Position numbers and translations under genes: made by a program. DNA of 64,000 nt, taken from Porogramme epimiltina (taxonomy: Eukaryota; Basidiomycota; Agaricomycetes; Polyporales; Polyporaceae). Below the pieces are notes generated by a model. The model searched no databases. It saw only the letters and a list, made by a program, of their open reading frames with translations, and was not told the origin of the DNA. Of this stretch, positions 23,990 through 35,313 are shown piece after piece; position 1 is the stretch's first letter; every line of letters starts with the position of its first letter. The stretch is taken from contig FTLJ01000792.1 of NCBI GenBank assembly GCA_900155495.1, forward strand, positions 28,284-92,283, in the 5' to 3' direction.

Positions 23990-26900
23990 CTAGAAATACA
24001 AGCTGGCTGCGAAAACGACTAGTATAAGGGAGGGTAGTGAGTATCTGCCCATGAGAAGTAGATCGGAGAACGCACTGTCTCGCTTGATCTTGATCTGCGC
24101 TTCTTCCATCTTCTTGAACAACTCTGCGTCTCCAATGACACGCGCGGCGTCTCGCACTTCTCGACACGTCTCGTCCAAACGCGTAATGACGCGTACGATG
24201 GTGCCTTCAGCCACATCCGTGAGCTCCGTAATCTGCTCAAACGGCTGAAGCGTCGAATTCCGGTCAGCCTCATACCCCACACGCCGACGCGGTCAAACGA
24301 CGCACCATGCCCTTCGCCCACTCGTACACAACTTCGACGAGCCCAGGCTTGAGCGCGCGGAAGTCCTCCTCGGGGACCTTGAGGCGGTCCTGAATGCGCC
24401 CAACGCGCTCCGCGATTTCTGAAATCGCGGCGAGGCCCTCCTTCAACTTCGGCGGCACGACGGGCTCGACGTCCGTTTTCTCCTGGAAGACGAACACGGA
24501 TAGGAGTGCAGCCACCTCTTCGGGCTCGTACGCGGCGAGTGTATTCTCGAGGATCAGCTCCGTGAGCACGAGCTCGTTGGCCGAGTTGATCTGCGGCGTG
24601 GTGAGAGCGGGCGAGTGTTCAGGGTGACATTATAAGCGGATATGTGGAGGAAGGCGATGGCTGACCTCACACGCCACGCGGCCCTTGAGGAGCACCGTCG
24701 AGTTGTCGTCGATGAACTTGAGCTCCTTGAGGACCTCGATACGCTGCTCGTAGTCGGGAAGGAGCTCGAGGTTCTCGTCCGATATGGCGAGTTTGAGGTT
24801 TGTGATATTCTCCTGGAGGACTTTCTTGGCATGAACGACTAGATACTAGCCGTCCCCTAGTGTCAGCCCCTTAGAGTCTGGTTTGAAGTGCATGGGAAAA
24901 CTCACATGCTGATCGAAGTCCGGGCAAGAGGTACATGTGACGCGAGGCAAGTGAGAGGCGTGCTCGTCCCTGCGCTGGAGCACCTCCTGGAACTCTAATT
25001 TCTTCGTCTTGCCCCAACCAACCTCAGGGATGGAGCCCGACTGTATCCATCCGTTGAGGGTTTCGAGCATTGAAGTCACTGCAAGACTGAGATCCGAAAA
25101 TCGCGCTTGAAGGACAATTCGCTGTGCATCAACCTAGGCCGAACACAATGTAGTGCATGTAGATCATGAGTGGACTTCGAACCCACCTTAACAATGCTGT
25201 TGGTGATCATAGCTATGCTTGTGATAGGGACCGTAGCCACATCATATGTGGGATTGTCCACCAGCAGCGACTCCGGCAGGATTGGCCAGCGAGGCGGGGG
25301 AGGACCTGTACCCAAGGAGACTAGGAGCGAGATGATGACCATTGAGCTAAGCGCGTTCACCTTAAGTAGCGTGTCATTACCTCTGTTCTTCTTTTCCTTC
25401 GAGACCAACACCAGTACCTGGTAGTACTTAACCTTCTCACTGTACCCACTATCGTTGTAGGTCGTATTGGGAGCATGCCGAAGAAAGATGGCAACATTTC
25501 CAGGGAATTGCTGTGGACTTGTAAGCCAAGATACCCACCATCAATAACGGAGTGATAGCTCGCCTCATCCTTCACAATGACCACCCGAGCTGGCTCAAGG
25601 AACCTCCCGCTATTCTTGACAGCCATAGCGTGCAACGCGCGGTTCGACTCCACCATGTCGAAGGTCATGTCGTAGAAATTCTCGATGCTTGGCATACACA
25701 CATCGCACTGAAGGCTAACCATCTGCGACAGCTGCTTTTCTCCCTGTATAAAACGTTCACTTTGCTGTGTTATATCAAATCTGAGACCATGTGACGCACC
25801 TCAACGACCTTCTGCTGATTCTCTGGCATAAGTCGCTGAGTTGCGTTCTCCGAGAAACTACGCTTGATCATCTCCTCGACTCGCAGCGCCTCCACACGGA
25901 GAAGGTTGAGAATCATGTTATACGTCAACCGGAACTGAGATTGGAGTTTGGTCGGCGTCCCGAGGATCATGAGGTTCAAAACACCTTGCTGTTACCCATA
26001 CATGGACCACGTTCAGCTCTTCGGACAATACATAGTGTTCGTTCAACTCACCTCAGGCAACTCGTCGCCAGCGACAATGATGACCGTTCCGGTGGCGTCG
26101 AGACCACGACGGCCGGCGCGACCAGCCATCTGTGTGTATTCTCCTGGGAGAATCTCTCTGAAGCTGCGTCCATCATGCTTCCTGATGTGGGAGAAGACTA
26201 CACATTTGGCGGGCATGTTGACACCCTATAACGTTAAGATGTGGGTGACACAGATGGGGATATGGGTGGACGTGGGAGCCTACCATGGCAAATGTCTCCG
26301 TCGCGAAGAGGACCTTCACTAGCCCTCGTGCGAAGAGGATTTCTACTACCTAAAACATCATCGGAAAACGGAGTTAGTAGGGTGGTTTGATGACACACCT
26401 CCTTGACAATGGGCAGTAAGCCTCCGTGGTGGACACCGATGCCCCGGGAAAGCAGGTCGCGCATGCGCCGAATCTGAGGCAACTTCTTATCCGACCCTGT
26501 CCCGAATAACGCGGTGAGTACGATGAGCACATCTGCGTGTCCCAAACGCACCCTTCAACCTCGACAGAGCCTTCTCGATGGCAACGTGAACCTCACTCTT
26601 CTCCACAGAGGTGGACAAGTCGAGGTTGGTGAGCGTCCCCGCATTCTCCTCACACCGCTTTTTTGAGAACGTGAAGATCACGACAGGAAGCAGCGCCTGC
26701 TTCTTGAGGTGCCCGACCAGGTGCACGTACATGTTCTTGTCCGGCTGGTGGAACGTCCGCCCACCACCCCCACCGCGCGGCGCCGACCCACCACGGGCCG
26801 GGGCACCACGTGCTGCCCCACCACCACGCTGCCCGCCGCCGCCTCGGCCGGCTGGGCCCCCGCGTTGGCCACGCTGAGGTGCTGCGGCGCGGGCTCCGAG

Positions 26901-28953
26901 CCGTTGTACGGGAGGAAGGCCGGCAGCCTCGCGTTCCTTGTCCTGTTTTCGCCGGAGTGCCTCCCCTGCCGCTTTGTACCTGGGGTGCTAAACAGTCAGC
27001 CAAGGGCAGATGGGTATATGCGCATACACTAACCCCTGGCCAAGGAAATTACGTTCGGCATCGACGATCTTATGCAAGTCACGACCAGCGTACAGGTAAT
27101 GTTCGAGGGGGACGGGCCGCTTAGCAGTTGAGATGACGTAGATGTCTTTTTTCTTCGTTCGCCTGCGTGCACACGGTCAAAACGGTCGCTTTCCTGCCGC
27201 CGGCGTAGCCGAACTCACCCTACCCAGCCGGCAAATTCCTTAGCGTTAGGGACAGTCGCGGATAGGAGGATGATGTTGACGTGGTCAGGAAGCATGATGA
27301 TCACTTCTTCCCATACCACCCCGCGCTTCGAGGGGTAAGAGAGTTCAGTTCCATCTATACAATGCGGTCCAATTACAGCAACCCTCACCTCAGCGTCGTT
27401 GACATAGTGAACTTCGTCAAATATCACGAACTCGACGTCTCGGATGAGGTCTGCTCCCTTATAGAGCATGCTACGCAAGATTTCGGTGGTCATGATCAAG
27501 CAATTGGCTTCAGGATTAATTTGCACGTCGCCGGTGAGGATGCCGACGGATGCAGTACCAAATGTTTGTTTGAAATCGCGGTACTTCTGGTTTGATAGGG
27601 CTTTGATGGGAGACGTGTAGATGGCTCTGTCAGAGAAGGCAAGGGTGAATATGCATAAGCAGAATGTCACGAGCCTGGACTAGACGCACCTCGTCATGTG
27701 CTTCGCAGCAAGCGAAATAGCGTACTCAGCGACCACCGTCTTCCCGGCAGATGTATGAGCTGCCACGAAAACAGAGTCACCCATCTCGAGATGATACACA
27801 GCTTCCTTCTGAAAAGTGTCCAGCTCGAATGGATACTATGATAACCTCTGCGGTCAGACATCAAGAATGTGGCTCATAAGGACTCAAGGCAAACCTCATG
27901 CGCCATTTCAGGCACCAACTCTTTGAAGTTTGTCATAGGCTTGTTGACGTCCACCTCATGCGCCCATTCACGCTTTTGGATGTTTGCCCGGCGCAGCTGT
28001 CTACGGGCAGAGGGGATTGGATTCAAATGGCTTCGCTAGAAATCAACAATGTTCAGATATGCGCCAGGAACCCGTAAAGGACATAGCTCACACTTGTCGG
28101 GAGTAGTTCATCGATATCCGTAGTGCCGTTAGTGAATGCAGGGTCGTCAAGAACGTCCTCTTGGGACTCCGAGGCATTTCGACGCTGAGAATAGACTATG
28201 AGCATGACCCAACATATCTAACGAAAAACTTTACCGGCGCATCTTCGTTCTGGATATTGATCTGGGATATCGAGCCCAGCCCAACGACGTCGGGATCCGT
28301 GTCGTCTAGGCTCTGCCCCGGAAGGCGCAGTCCACGCGATAGCCCCGGAGCGACCGTTCTGAGTTGTGAGGAGCCTTCAATGAAGTCGAGCGTGTCTTCA
28401 GACGACTTGACGTTATCTAGTCCACCTGGCCAGAATGGAACATATCCAGACTTCCCCCTTACAAAGTTTCGACTAGGTCCGGGTGCTCGGTCCAGGGAAG
28501 TGGAAGTCAAGCCGGACGAGACATGAGGATTAGAAACCTAAATCGAGCTATGGTTAACATCCAAAAGTAGAGAAATTCAGACGAGCCTCTGTGTATCCTG
28601 TGACATTTCCCTGAAGACCGGATCTGAGAAAGGATAGACTCGTGGGCGGAGGCGACGGCTCGAACTTGAGAAGCGACGGGATCGACAGATTCGTTTCCCA
28701 ATGGCTGTGAAGCAACCCGGTGTCACGATGCGAAGGTGATGGTTAGAAGCCTGAGAGCTTACAGCTGGTATGTGGGAAGCCAATGATCCGGTAAACGGGA
28801 TCGAGGCAGAAGAAGGTTCTCCTCGATTTGTTCATGCACCTTGTCTTTCGATGGTATGCCGGCTAGACCAAGGTCCAAGAGAAACCGGTCGGCATCCTTG
28901 GCCTGAGGGCTGAGAATACGTTCAACTAGCGCGACGTGTCCTAGCGCATCCAT
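23990..28953 (-). CDS. SKI2: SKI2-type DEVH RNA helicase of the Ski complex
   Basis: Ski2 feeds mRNA into the cytoplasmic exosome for 3'-5' decay, with Ski3 and Ski8. The N-terminal part includes [11 protein letters not shown], close to YPFWPGG in the human homologue, which favours SKI2 over MTR4. The helicase core reads [20 protein letters not shown] then TSAGKT (motif I), [32 protein letters not shown] (DEVH box) and [37 protein letters not shown] follows, then an RGG-rich insert, [29 protein letters not shown] and [18 protein letters not shown] (motif VI). The C-terminal DSHCT domain ends [20 protein letters not shown], then [14 protein letters not shown] after a last intron (stop TAG, 23990-23992). 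The ATG at 28953 ([15 protein letters not shown]) is the best visible start. About 1,290 residues is normal for Ski2. Confidence 0.92.
26707..26880 (-). other. RGG/Gly-Arg-rich insert inside SKI2
   Basis: On the minus strand, in frame with the following [18 protein letters not shown], the sequence encodes [20 protein letters not shown] and then [20 protein letters not shown]. It sits between the two RecA lobes, just before the second lobe begins. RGG boxes commonly bind RNA or are arginine-methylated; that role is inferred here. Confidence 0.75.
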
Positions 28954-29695
28954 GTTGAATAGATTTTGGAAACAGGCCAACGGGCGGATGGCTCGGTCCT
29001 TGACGTGCTAGTCGAGGACGGGGATGATGGTATGCCTGAGAGCTGCTGTGGGCAAGCGTCTCCGTTGACGCCCGTGCGCGTCTGATCGAGATTGGCATCT
29101 GCCAGCTAGAGCGCTCGGGATGGTCTTTGAGCACGGACGAAACAACGATCACTCTCGCCGGGCTCGCCCCACATGGCTCATCCTGGCACAGCTGGCCACA
29201 GCTGGCCGTTGGTGGCCTCTCGCTAATGCGAAAGCAATTACCCTGGCTGCGCCCGGGGGGTATCACGGAGGTGGGGAGAAAGCACGGCGACTGTGCATGA
29301 TTGCTGCGACATCTTCGAACAGCGCCCCCTGTCGAATGCCCGATTTTCACGCACTCGCCGCTGTCTTCGCCTGCTTCGATGTGGGCTTTCTCATCATCTC
29401 GTAGCGACGTCCGTACGGCTGGCCAATCTCTGCCCTCTCCTTCATGACACACGACCCGAATACACAGCATTGTCTACTAAAAAACTGCCGTGGAGTCATG
29501 TCAATTGAGGTCAGTCCACCATCCCGGTGTGTAGTGCCTGTCTCACCTACCACACACAGGACCCGTCATTCTTCTAGACTCGGGCTCGGCGCTCGGACGC
29601 ACCGATGGCCAGCAGCCCACCCTATAACATGATGTGCGGCTTGTAGGTCCCGGCGAGCTTCTCTTCCCTCCCCCGCTGAACATCTCGCTCCGACG
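28954..29695. other. Divergent intergenic region SKI2 / membrane protein
   Basis: This 742-nt spacer lies between two start codons on opposite strands. It contains a tandem pair of CACAGCTGGC at about 29188-29207 (E-box-like CAGCTG sites) and an AT-rich element (CTATAAC) near 29622, about 75 nt before the downstream ATG. No convincing ORF was found. Confidence 0.45.
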
Positions 29696-31593
29696 ATGGC
29701 CGATTGGACATTTACCGTCGACGACACAAGTCCCATGATCATATTCCACCCCCATGGTCCGTCTCTTCGTCTGCTTCTAGTTTGCATAGGCCCAACCACA
29801 GCTTCGTCGTTGTTACAGGGGACGGTGGCTCCGGAAACCAGACAAATACAGGATGGCAACCCTGGTACTCAGTTTCCGGCTTCAACACCGTACCCGCAAA
29901 TGGTGGAGTTGGTGAATCTTTGCATATAACGGGGTTTCCAGGTGCCAATTTAACACTCCAATTCTACGGTGCGTTTCTTCTTGTGTGCCATTCGCTTTCC
30001 CCGCTCACCCTCTGGTCCCAGGAAAGGATGTCACCCTGTATGGGATGGCAAATTGCTCCTACGACGTCATTCTCGACCAAACTACGCAGTCATTTGACCC
30101 TACCAATGGCACGCTGTTTCAATCAGGGACTGTCAGCGAGCAAATGCATGAAATCACTCTAGTTCCCCATCCAACAGACGGAAACATGTTTGCCTTTGAC
30201 CGTGCTGATATTACTCGCTCCCATCTACCTCAAGATGGGTAAGGCTCGTTCACTTTTTCAGGAATGCGCATTTCTAAAAGCTGGACTTCAGTGAGAGCGG
30301 CCCCAGGGTCACGGTGTACCAAGTAGCTTCAAATTCTAGCGCCGAGTTTTTCACTTTCAGCGGAGACTGGGCCGTGAAGACAGCTTCCAACATCCCGAAC
30401 GCAAGCCATCCACAACCATTCTACCAAGTGGATGGCCCGACACAAGCATCAGTGACATTTTCGTTTCAAGGCACTGGCGTTGCACTCAACGGCACACGAG
30501 ATTGGGGAGGGTGGACATACTCTGTCGTAAGCACTCGAGTCGAAGTTATGCGTATTCCCGCTCACTGTGCCACATCTACTCAGGATTTGGACGATAATGT
30601 GGCCAACTACAATGGAAGCACTCAGTGGTTCATAGGCGACACCCTCCTGTTCTACCAAGATGGACTCGATGCCAATAAGACGCACACGTTGAAGCTGACC
30701 CCAACAACTGGCACAAACATCCAATTTCGCTTGAGCACTGTAACTATTCTCAATGCCCAAAACTCCACTTCAGGAAATGGTACTTCAACGAATGGCACCT
30801 CGACGAACGGCACCTCGACAAATGGCACTTCGACAAATGGCACGAACACCTCTGATAATGGTCATGGTGGTGATAACAGTGGCAACACAAGGTGCGTCTT
30901 TACCGGATTCCCATGCCCCTTTGCACTCACTGCGCTGCCAGTACCCCTCATGGATCTCACACTGGCACCATAGTGGGCGCCGTAGTTGGTGTTATCGCCG
31001 GACTCGCGATCATCGCGGCCATCCTGATCGTCATGCGCCGGCGTAGCGCGCGGCGGACCCGCACGAAACGCGATCGTATGCAACCTTTCCTTGAAGCCTC
31101 GCCTTCGCCTTCGCCGCCGCCGATGTCTCAGCTAGACAGCACTGACGCGACGACACCGCGGTCCCCCGAGGCACGTACTAGTCCTCCCCGCATCACCCCC
31201 AGCTCCAAGCTCGCCGCAGAGCGAGCGTACGCAGCATCGCGCGCGGCTAACGCGGCCGCGTCTACTTCACACCCTGCCGGTCCGCCCGGGTCCCAAGCGT
31301 CATCTCAGGGGGTCACTTCCACGACAGGCACAATTGGAGTGACCTCGCCGGGGGGTGCGCAGTCGGCTAGCGAAGGGGGGCAGGCTACCCCTAGCCAGTA
31401 CTCGAGCTCCTCGCCTGGCACGACCAGTGGGGAGTCAAGCGCAGCTGTGGACCGCCTCATCCAGCTCATCGTGGAGCGCATCGACCGCACGCCGCCTCAG
31501 GCTTCGGGTAGTGGTGGGCACCGCTCGGCTCGCTCGGACTTCGGCGGAAGCGACATGGCACCGGACCATCCACCGCCGTCGTACGTTGCGTAG
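29696..31593 (+). CDS. Agaricomycete single-pass membrane protein with beta-sandwich-like ectodomain
   Basis: I recognise this as a type common in Agaricomycetes but know no assigned function. It begins MADWTFTVDDTSPMIIFHPH with no N-terminal signal peptide. Two related, N-glycosylation-rich segments follow: one around GWQPWYSVSGFNTVPANGG, ESLHITGFPGANLTLQFYG and LYGMANCSYDVILD, the other around FYQVDGPTQASVTFSFQGTG, VALNGTRDWGGWTY and LTPTTGTNIQFRLSTVTILN. A Thr/Ser/Asn/Gly stalk of repeats leads to one membrane span (GTIVGAVVGVIAGLAIIAAI then LIVMRRR). The cytosolic tail of about 190 residues is Ser/Pro/Thr-rich and ends DHPPPSYVA (TAG 31591-31593). A PPxY motif near the end could recruit a WW-domain ubiquitin ligase. 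Wall sensing or adhesion is a guess from architecture. About 530 residues, 5-6 exons. Confidence 0.8.
30775..30849 (+). repeat. In-frame 15-bp minisatellite encoding the NGTST stalk
   Basis: Five consecutive 15-bp units encode NGTST four times and then a diverged NGTNT. The repeat lies just outside the membrane span, and every unit has an N-x-T glycosylation sequon. Third-position differences between units show it is not a very recent expansion. Length variation between strains is likely. Confidence 0.85.
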
Positions 31594-34500
31594 TTCCTAG
31601 ATCCCAGCCTATGTCTGCTGTGCGAATCAATCCAGGCCAGTGGCATTCAATTTCCTTTGCTATCCCTTCATCTGCACATATTCCCATCCATAACATACTT
31701 TCTACTGTATCAATGCGCTCTTTGGCTACACTTTATATCTTGATAGCAGCACTACGGACCATCGATTCTTCTCCTAATACGGATAATCCGACAGCGGCAC
31801 CCGAGCCTCGAATCACGAAGAATTGGCGTACCTGTCTTCCTTTCCCTCGCTATAAATACCCCTGCGTTCTCTCATTCGGGCCTCAAAGGAGCGCCGCCGG
31901 CACATTCTGTGTTTTATCAGCTGCCATATAACGTCCATACTGGTATATGAGACTCTGGCTTCATATTAGTTCCACCGTCGCACCTAGCACTTCATGCAAT
32001 AACATATCTTACATTTTTGCTCTTGTGCTGTGCCTACCGGGCCGTCGCCCGTACCCTAGTCATGCGGTCTAGCCTCAGCGAACCCTAGAGGCAGGGTCAA
32101 GCACAGGCTTCTTGGTCGAGTCCCCGGCCACGGCTTACGGCCCTGAGGAAAGCTTAGACGCTGGTTCGGCGTTTGTCGCTAGTCGTAACGAATCGCGTAA
32201 TGGTAACCATGACGTCACTGCGTGTGTTCTAGCCATGTAGTGTTCAAAAGCATCAACCACGCCGGGACCTTTGAGCTTGAGATTTACGCCAGCATACGGC
32301 AGTATTCTCGCCGTCTACTCTGACCCACTCAGGCGGCTCCATGTGCGCGCATCGGTGAGGTATACATCATCTCTACTTGTACGTCACCTTTCTGAGAGCT
32401 AAAATCGAACCCCCGAAGCCTGTTTCGCGTTCTCGGATACAGCTGGAATTCGAATCCCTCGCTTAATGGTGATTCTCGTCGCCAAAGGTCTCCTCAATGA
32501 CATTTTGAAGTGCTGCGGTGCATGAGCTACATCTAAGGTATTTGAGAGATTGTGGAGAACTACTTCCGCTCAAAAAAGAGATACAGACTTCTCCGTCGCA
32601 GCATTCTGCTGAAGTACTTAATGAACGGCCACCCTCGGCTAAATCCTTTCCCAATCCCCGATTTCCGTCGCTCAAGAGGTGCCGAATGGGCCCAAGCTCC
32701 GAGCATTTCGGAAGGTAAGCTCACGGCATAACCGTTGTGCATCACTCTCGTAAAAGCTGACCGCTGCAAAATTCGTTAGAATTTCCAGTTGGAAGGCGTT
32801 CCAGCACATTGACGGAATTTCCTCCTTCATCAAGAAGAATCAAAACGCAGCTCAACATCAGGAACCGCACGCGCCTGGGAGCCAGGCCCCAAAGGACTCC
32901 TGGCGACGTTCGACGCCGAACGCCCTGCAGACGAGTCCCCCGCATTCCACCGCGCCCTTCCACGACGGCAATCGCCCCTCCCGACGCACACGGGCCACAG
33001 CGGCGGTCGCTACGGCGGACCCCGCATCGATAAAACGGCAAGCGCGACGCTTGCTTCGTCCAGATCTCCGCCCACGCGGCTCTACGGACACGAACGAGCG
33101 TTCTCACCGCGCCCCCTCTCGCCCTGTGGGCCGCTCACAGGCCCCCGCGGACGCCCCATGCGGACGCGCTGGGGGGGGCGCCGCGCCCCGCGAGCGCGAG
33201 TCCCATGGGGCTCTCGCGGTGATCGCTGCCACCCCCGCTATTACGCTCTCAGCTCGGGCTCCGGGCGCGTGGACTGCCAGTTGCGCCGTGCGCCCGTGGG
33301 CTCGTCTTACCTCCGCCGGCGTCGCACGAACGCTGGCAGGGCCGGCCTGGCCTCCCTGCGCGGCGCGTCGCGTGCCTACTACGAGATGCGTCCCGGGACG
33401 ACGTGGTGGCTCGCATGCGCGACGCCCTGCCCCCACCACCCGGCGGGGCGTCGTCGGCCTCGCGGTACAAGACTTGCGCATCAGGCTCTGGCCTTTCCCC
33501 CTGGCGGCCCACCCTCCCGGCGGTCCAGCAATGGACGTACGTCACCGTCCCGCCTGCATTCTGGGAACCGCGCACACCCACAGCGTGCCCGGCAGCCCCG
33601 CGTAAGTCAGTCAGTGCATAGCACGGTACCCACCCGCCCCCTGATGGAGCCCCCACCCTTCTCCCGCCGCGGGGCACCCCCAGGTCCAGCCGAGGGCATT
33701 ACAGTTAGGCATCGGCGAGCACGCCCACGGCGCCCTCGAGCTCAGGCACGAGGCGAGCCGCCGCGGCGCACCGCCCGAACCCGAGCTACTATCCCCGCGC
33801 CCACCGTACTACCGGCCGCTCGACCAGGCCCGTAGGCCGACTTCCCGCAATTCGACGAAGCGCGAGGCGTACATCTCCCGCGACGCGCCCGTTCCACCCA
33901 CATAGAAATGGGCCCACCAGGACGACGATGAAGTGCGCCCGTCCGCGCCGACTCCGCGACGCTGCGCCGCGCCCGAACGCGGTCGTTCCGCCACGCAGAG
34001 CCAGTGAGACCGGCGGACCGTCTCGTCCGACCCACTCCGACGCTCCGACGCGCCGATGCGCTTTGGGCGAACAGCTAGCACTGCGGCGGCGTTCGCAGCC
34101 AGGCTCTGCGTCTGCCGGCGGTGCTCGGTCGCAGGCGGGCACGTCCCGACGCGTCCCCCAGCCCCCTCCCCTCCATGCCACACATCGCGAGGGGAGGCGG
34201 GCGGCCGGGCGAGCGGTGGTGTGGCCACGGGTGGGTTGCACGGGCCGCACCCAGGGGCGTCCGCGGGACCCGCTGAGCCCAGAGGTGCGGGGGAATGGGC
34301 GGAGAGGGAGACGGGGGCGGAGGCAGAACAAGAACAAGACGCAGGAGAGCGCGGAGGTGGCGCTCGCTGGCGCCCGCGGTGGTATGAAGGTGGCCTTTTG
34401 CCCTCCCTCCGGAGATCCAGCAGGGTCTCTCCCTCCCTTGCGGCGCGCCCCGTCCTGACGGGCCCGTTTCTGTCGATATTGAACTGAACCAGGCCAGGCT

Positions 34501-35313
34501 TCTGTGGACGGTCGTGCGCGCGGCCCGTCAGGGTGTCAGCGAGGTTTCCCGTGGAACGTCCCGGCCGCGCCAGTGGCAAGTCCCTGCGAGACTGCGGGAG
34601 ACGCGCCGACGGCGGACGCCGCGCAGGGGTGGTGCTGGTTGAGGGGAGAGGGCTAGGGCTGCCGGTGTGCCTCAGGCGGAGCGGACGGGGTCGTCCTCCG
34701 GCGGTGCTTCTGTGCCTTTGCTGTGGGCGCGGGGGGAAGAGGCGCGAGCGGAGGCAACTCGTGCGCGCGCGGGCGCCGCGGCCGCGCACCTCCTTGGCCG
34801 CTTATGGCGTTTGCTCGCCCCTTCTCGTCTTGTGCTGCTCGCGCGGGACGGCTGGCCCCCGCATCCTCCATTTGGACGGCCTCGTTTCAATGAGGGGCGC
34901 GCCGCGAGGCCGCGCCGCTGTCGTCGTTGACGTGTGCCCGCTGTGTGCTGAGAGGTTCACGCAGCAAGGTTCAGATTTACACAAGCCCCCGTGGGCACGT
35001 CGGGGGCTCGGAGGATTGAGGCGCGGAGAGAAGTATCAAAGTCGCCGGCGACGTAGCCATCGGAAAGCCGTCAAACATGCTCCTCACCTCGCGTGACGCG
35101 TGTGGAATTCGAGGTGGTAGCGCGGGCTCACATCAGTGTGCGATGCTTTCAGATAGGAAACAACTGGAATCGACAGCAGCGCGAGAACAGTGATGTGAGT
35201 ACGTAAAGGTAGACTACAGTGCAGAGTAGATTATACACCATGATTAATAGGATATCGTATATAAGCAAGTGTCCTCTGCGGGACGAGCCGAGAAGCAGGT
35301 CCTAGTGACGTTA
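31594..35313. other. 3.7-kb gene-poor stretch, GC-rich from about 32.85 to 35.1 kb
   Basis: The left part (31.6-32.7 kb) is AT-richer, with no frame carrying a domain. A few T-arm-like pieces near 32408 and 32449 do not fold into a tRNA. From about 32850 to 35100 the sequence is very GC-rich, with overlapping long frames on both strands (for example 33809-34789 minus and 33158-33835 plus). They translate to Arg/Pro/Ala/Gly-rich low-complexity protein without recognisable motifs. I see no transposase, reverse transcriptase or terminal repeat. Confidence 0.45.

Noticed and set aside
32370..32470. tRNA gene suggested by TTCGAAT/ATCGAACCCC-like pieces
   Set aside because: No acceptor stem, D-arm or anticodon arm can be paired around these pieces on either strand.
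33809..34789. 326-codon minus-strand ORF as a gene
   Set aside because: It is Arg/Pro/Ala-rich, lies in very GC-rich DNA where all frames are long, and has no domain, promoter or splice support.
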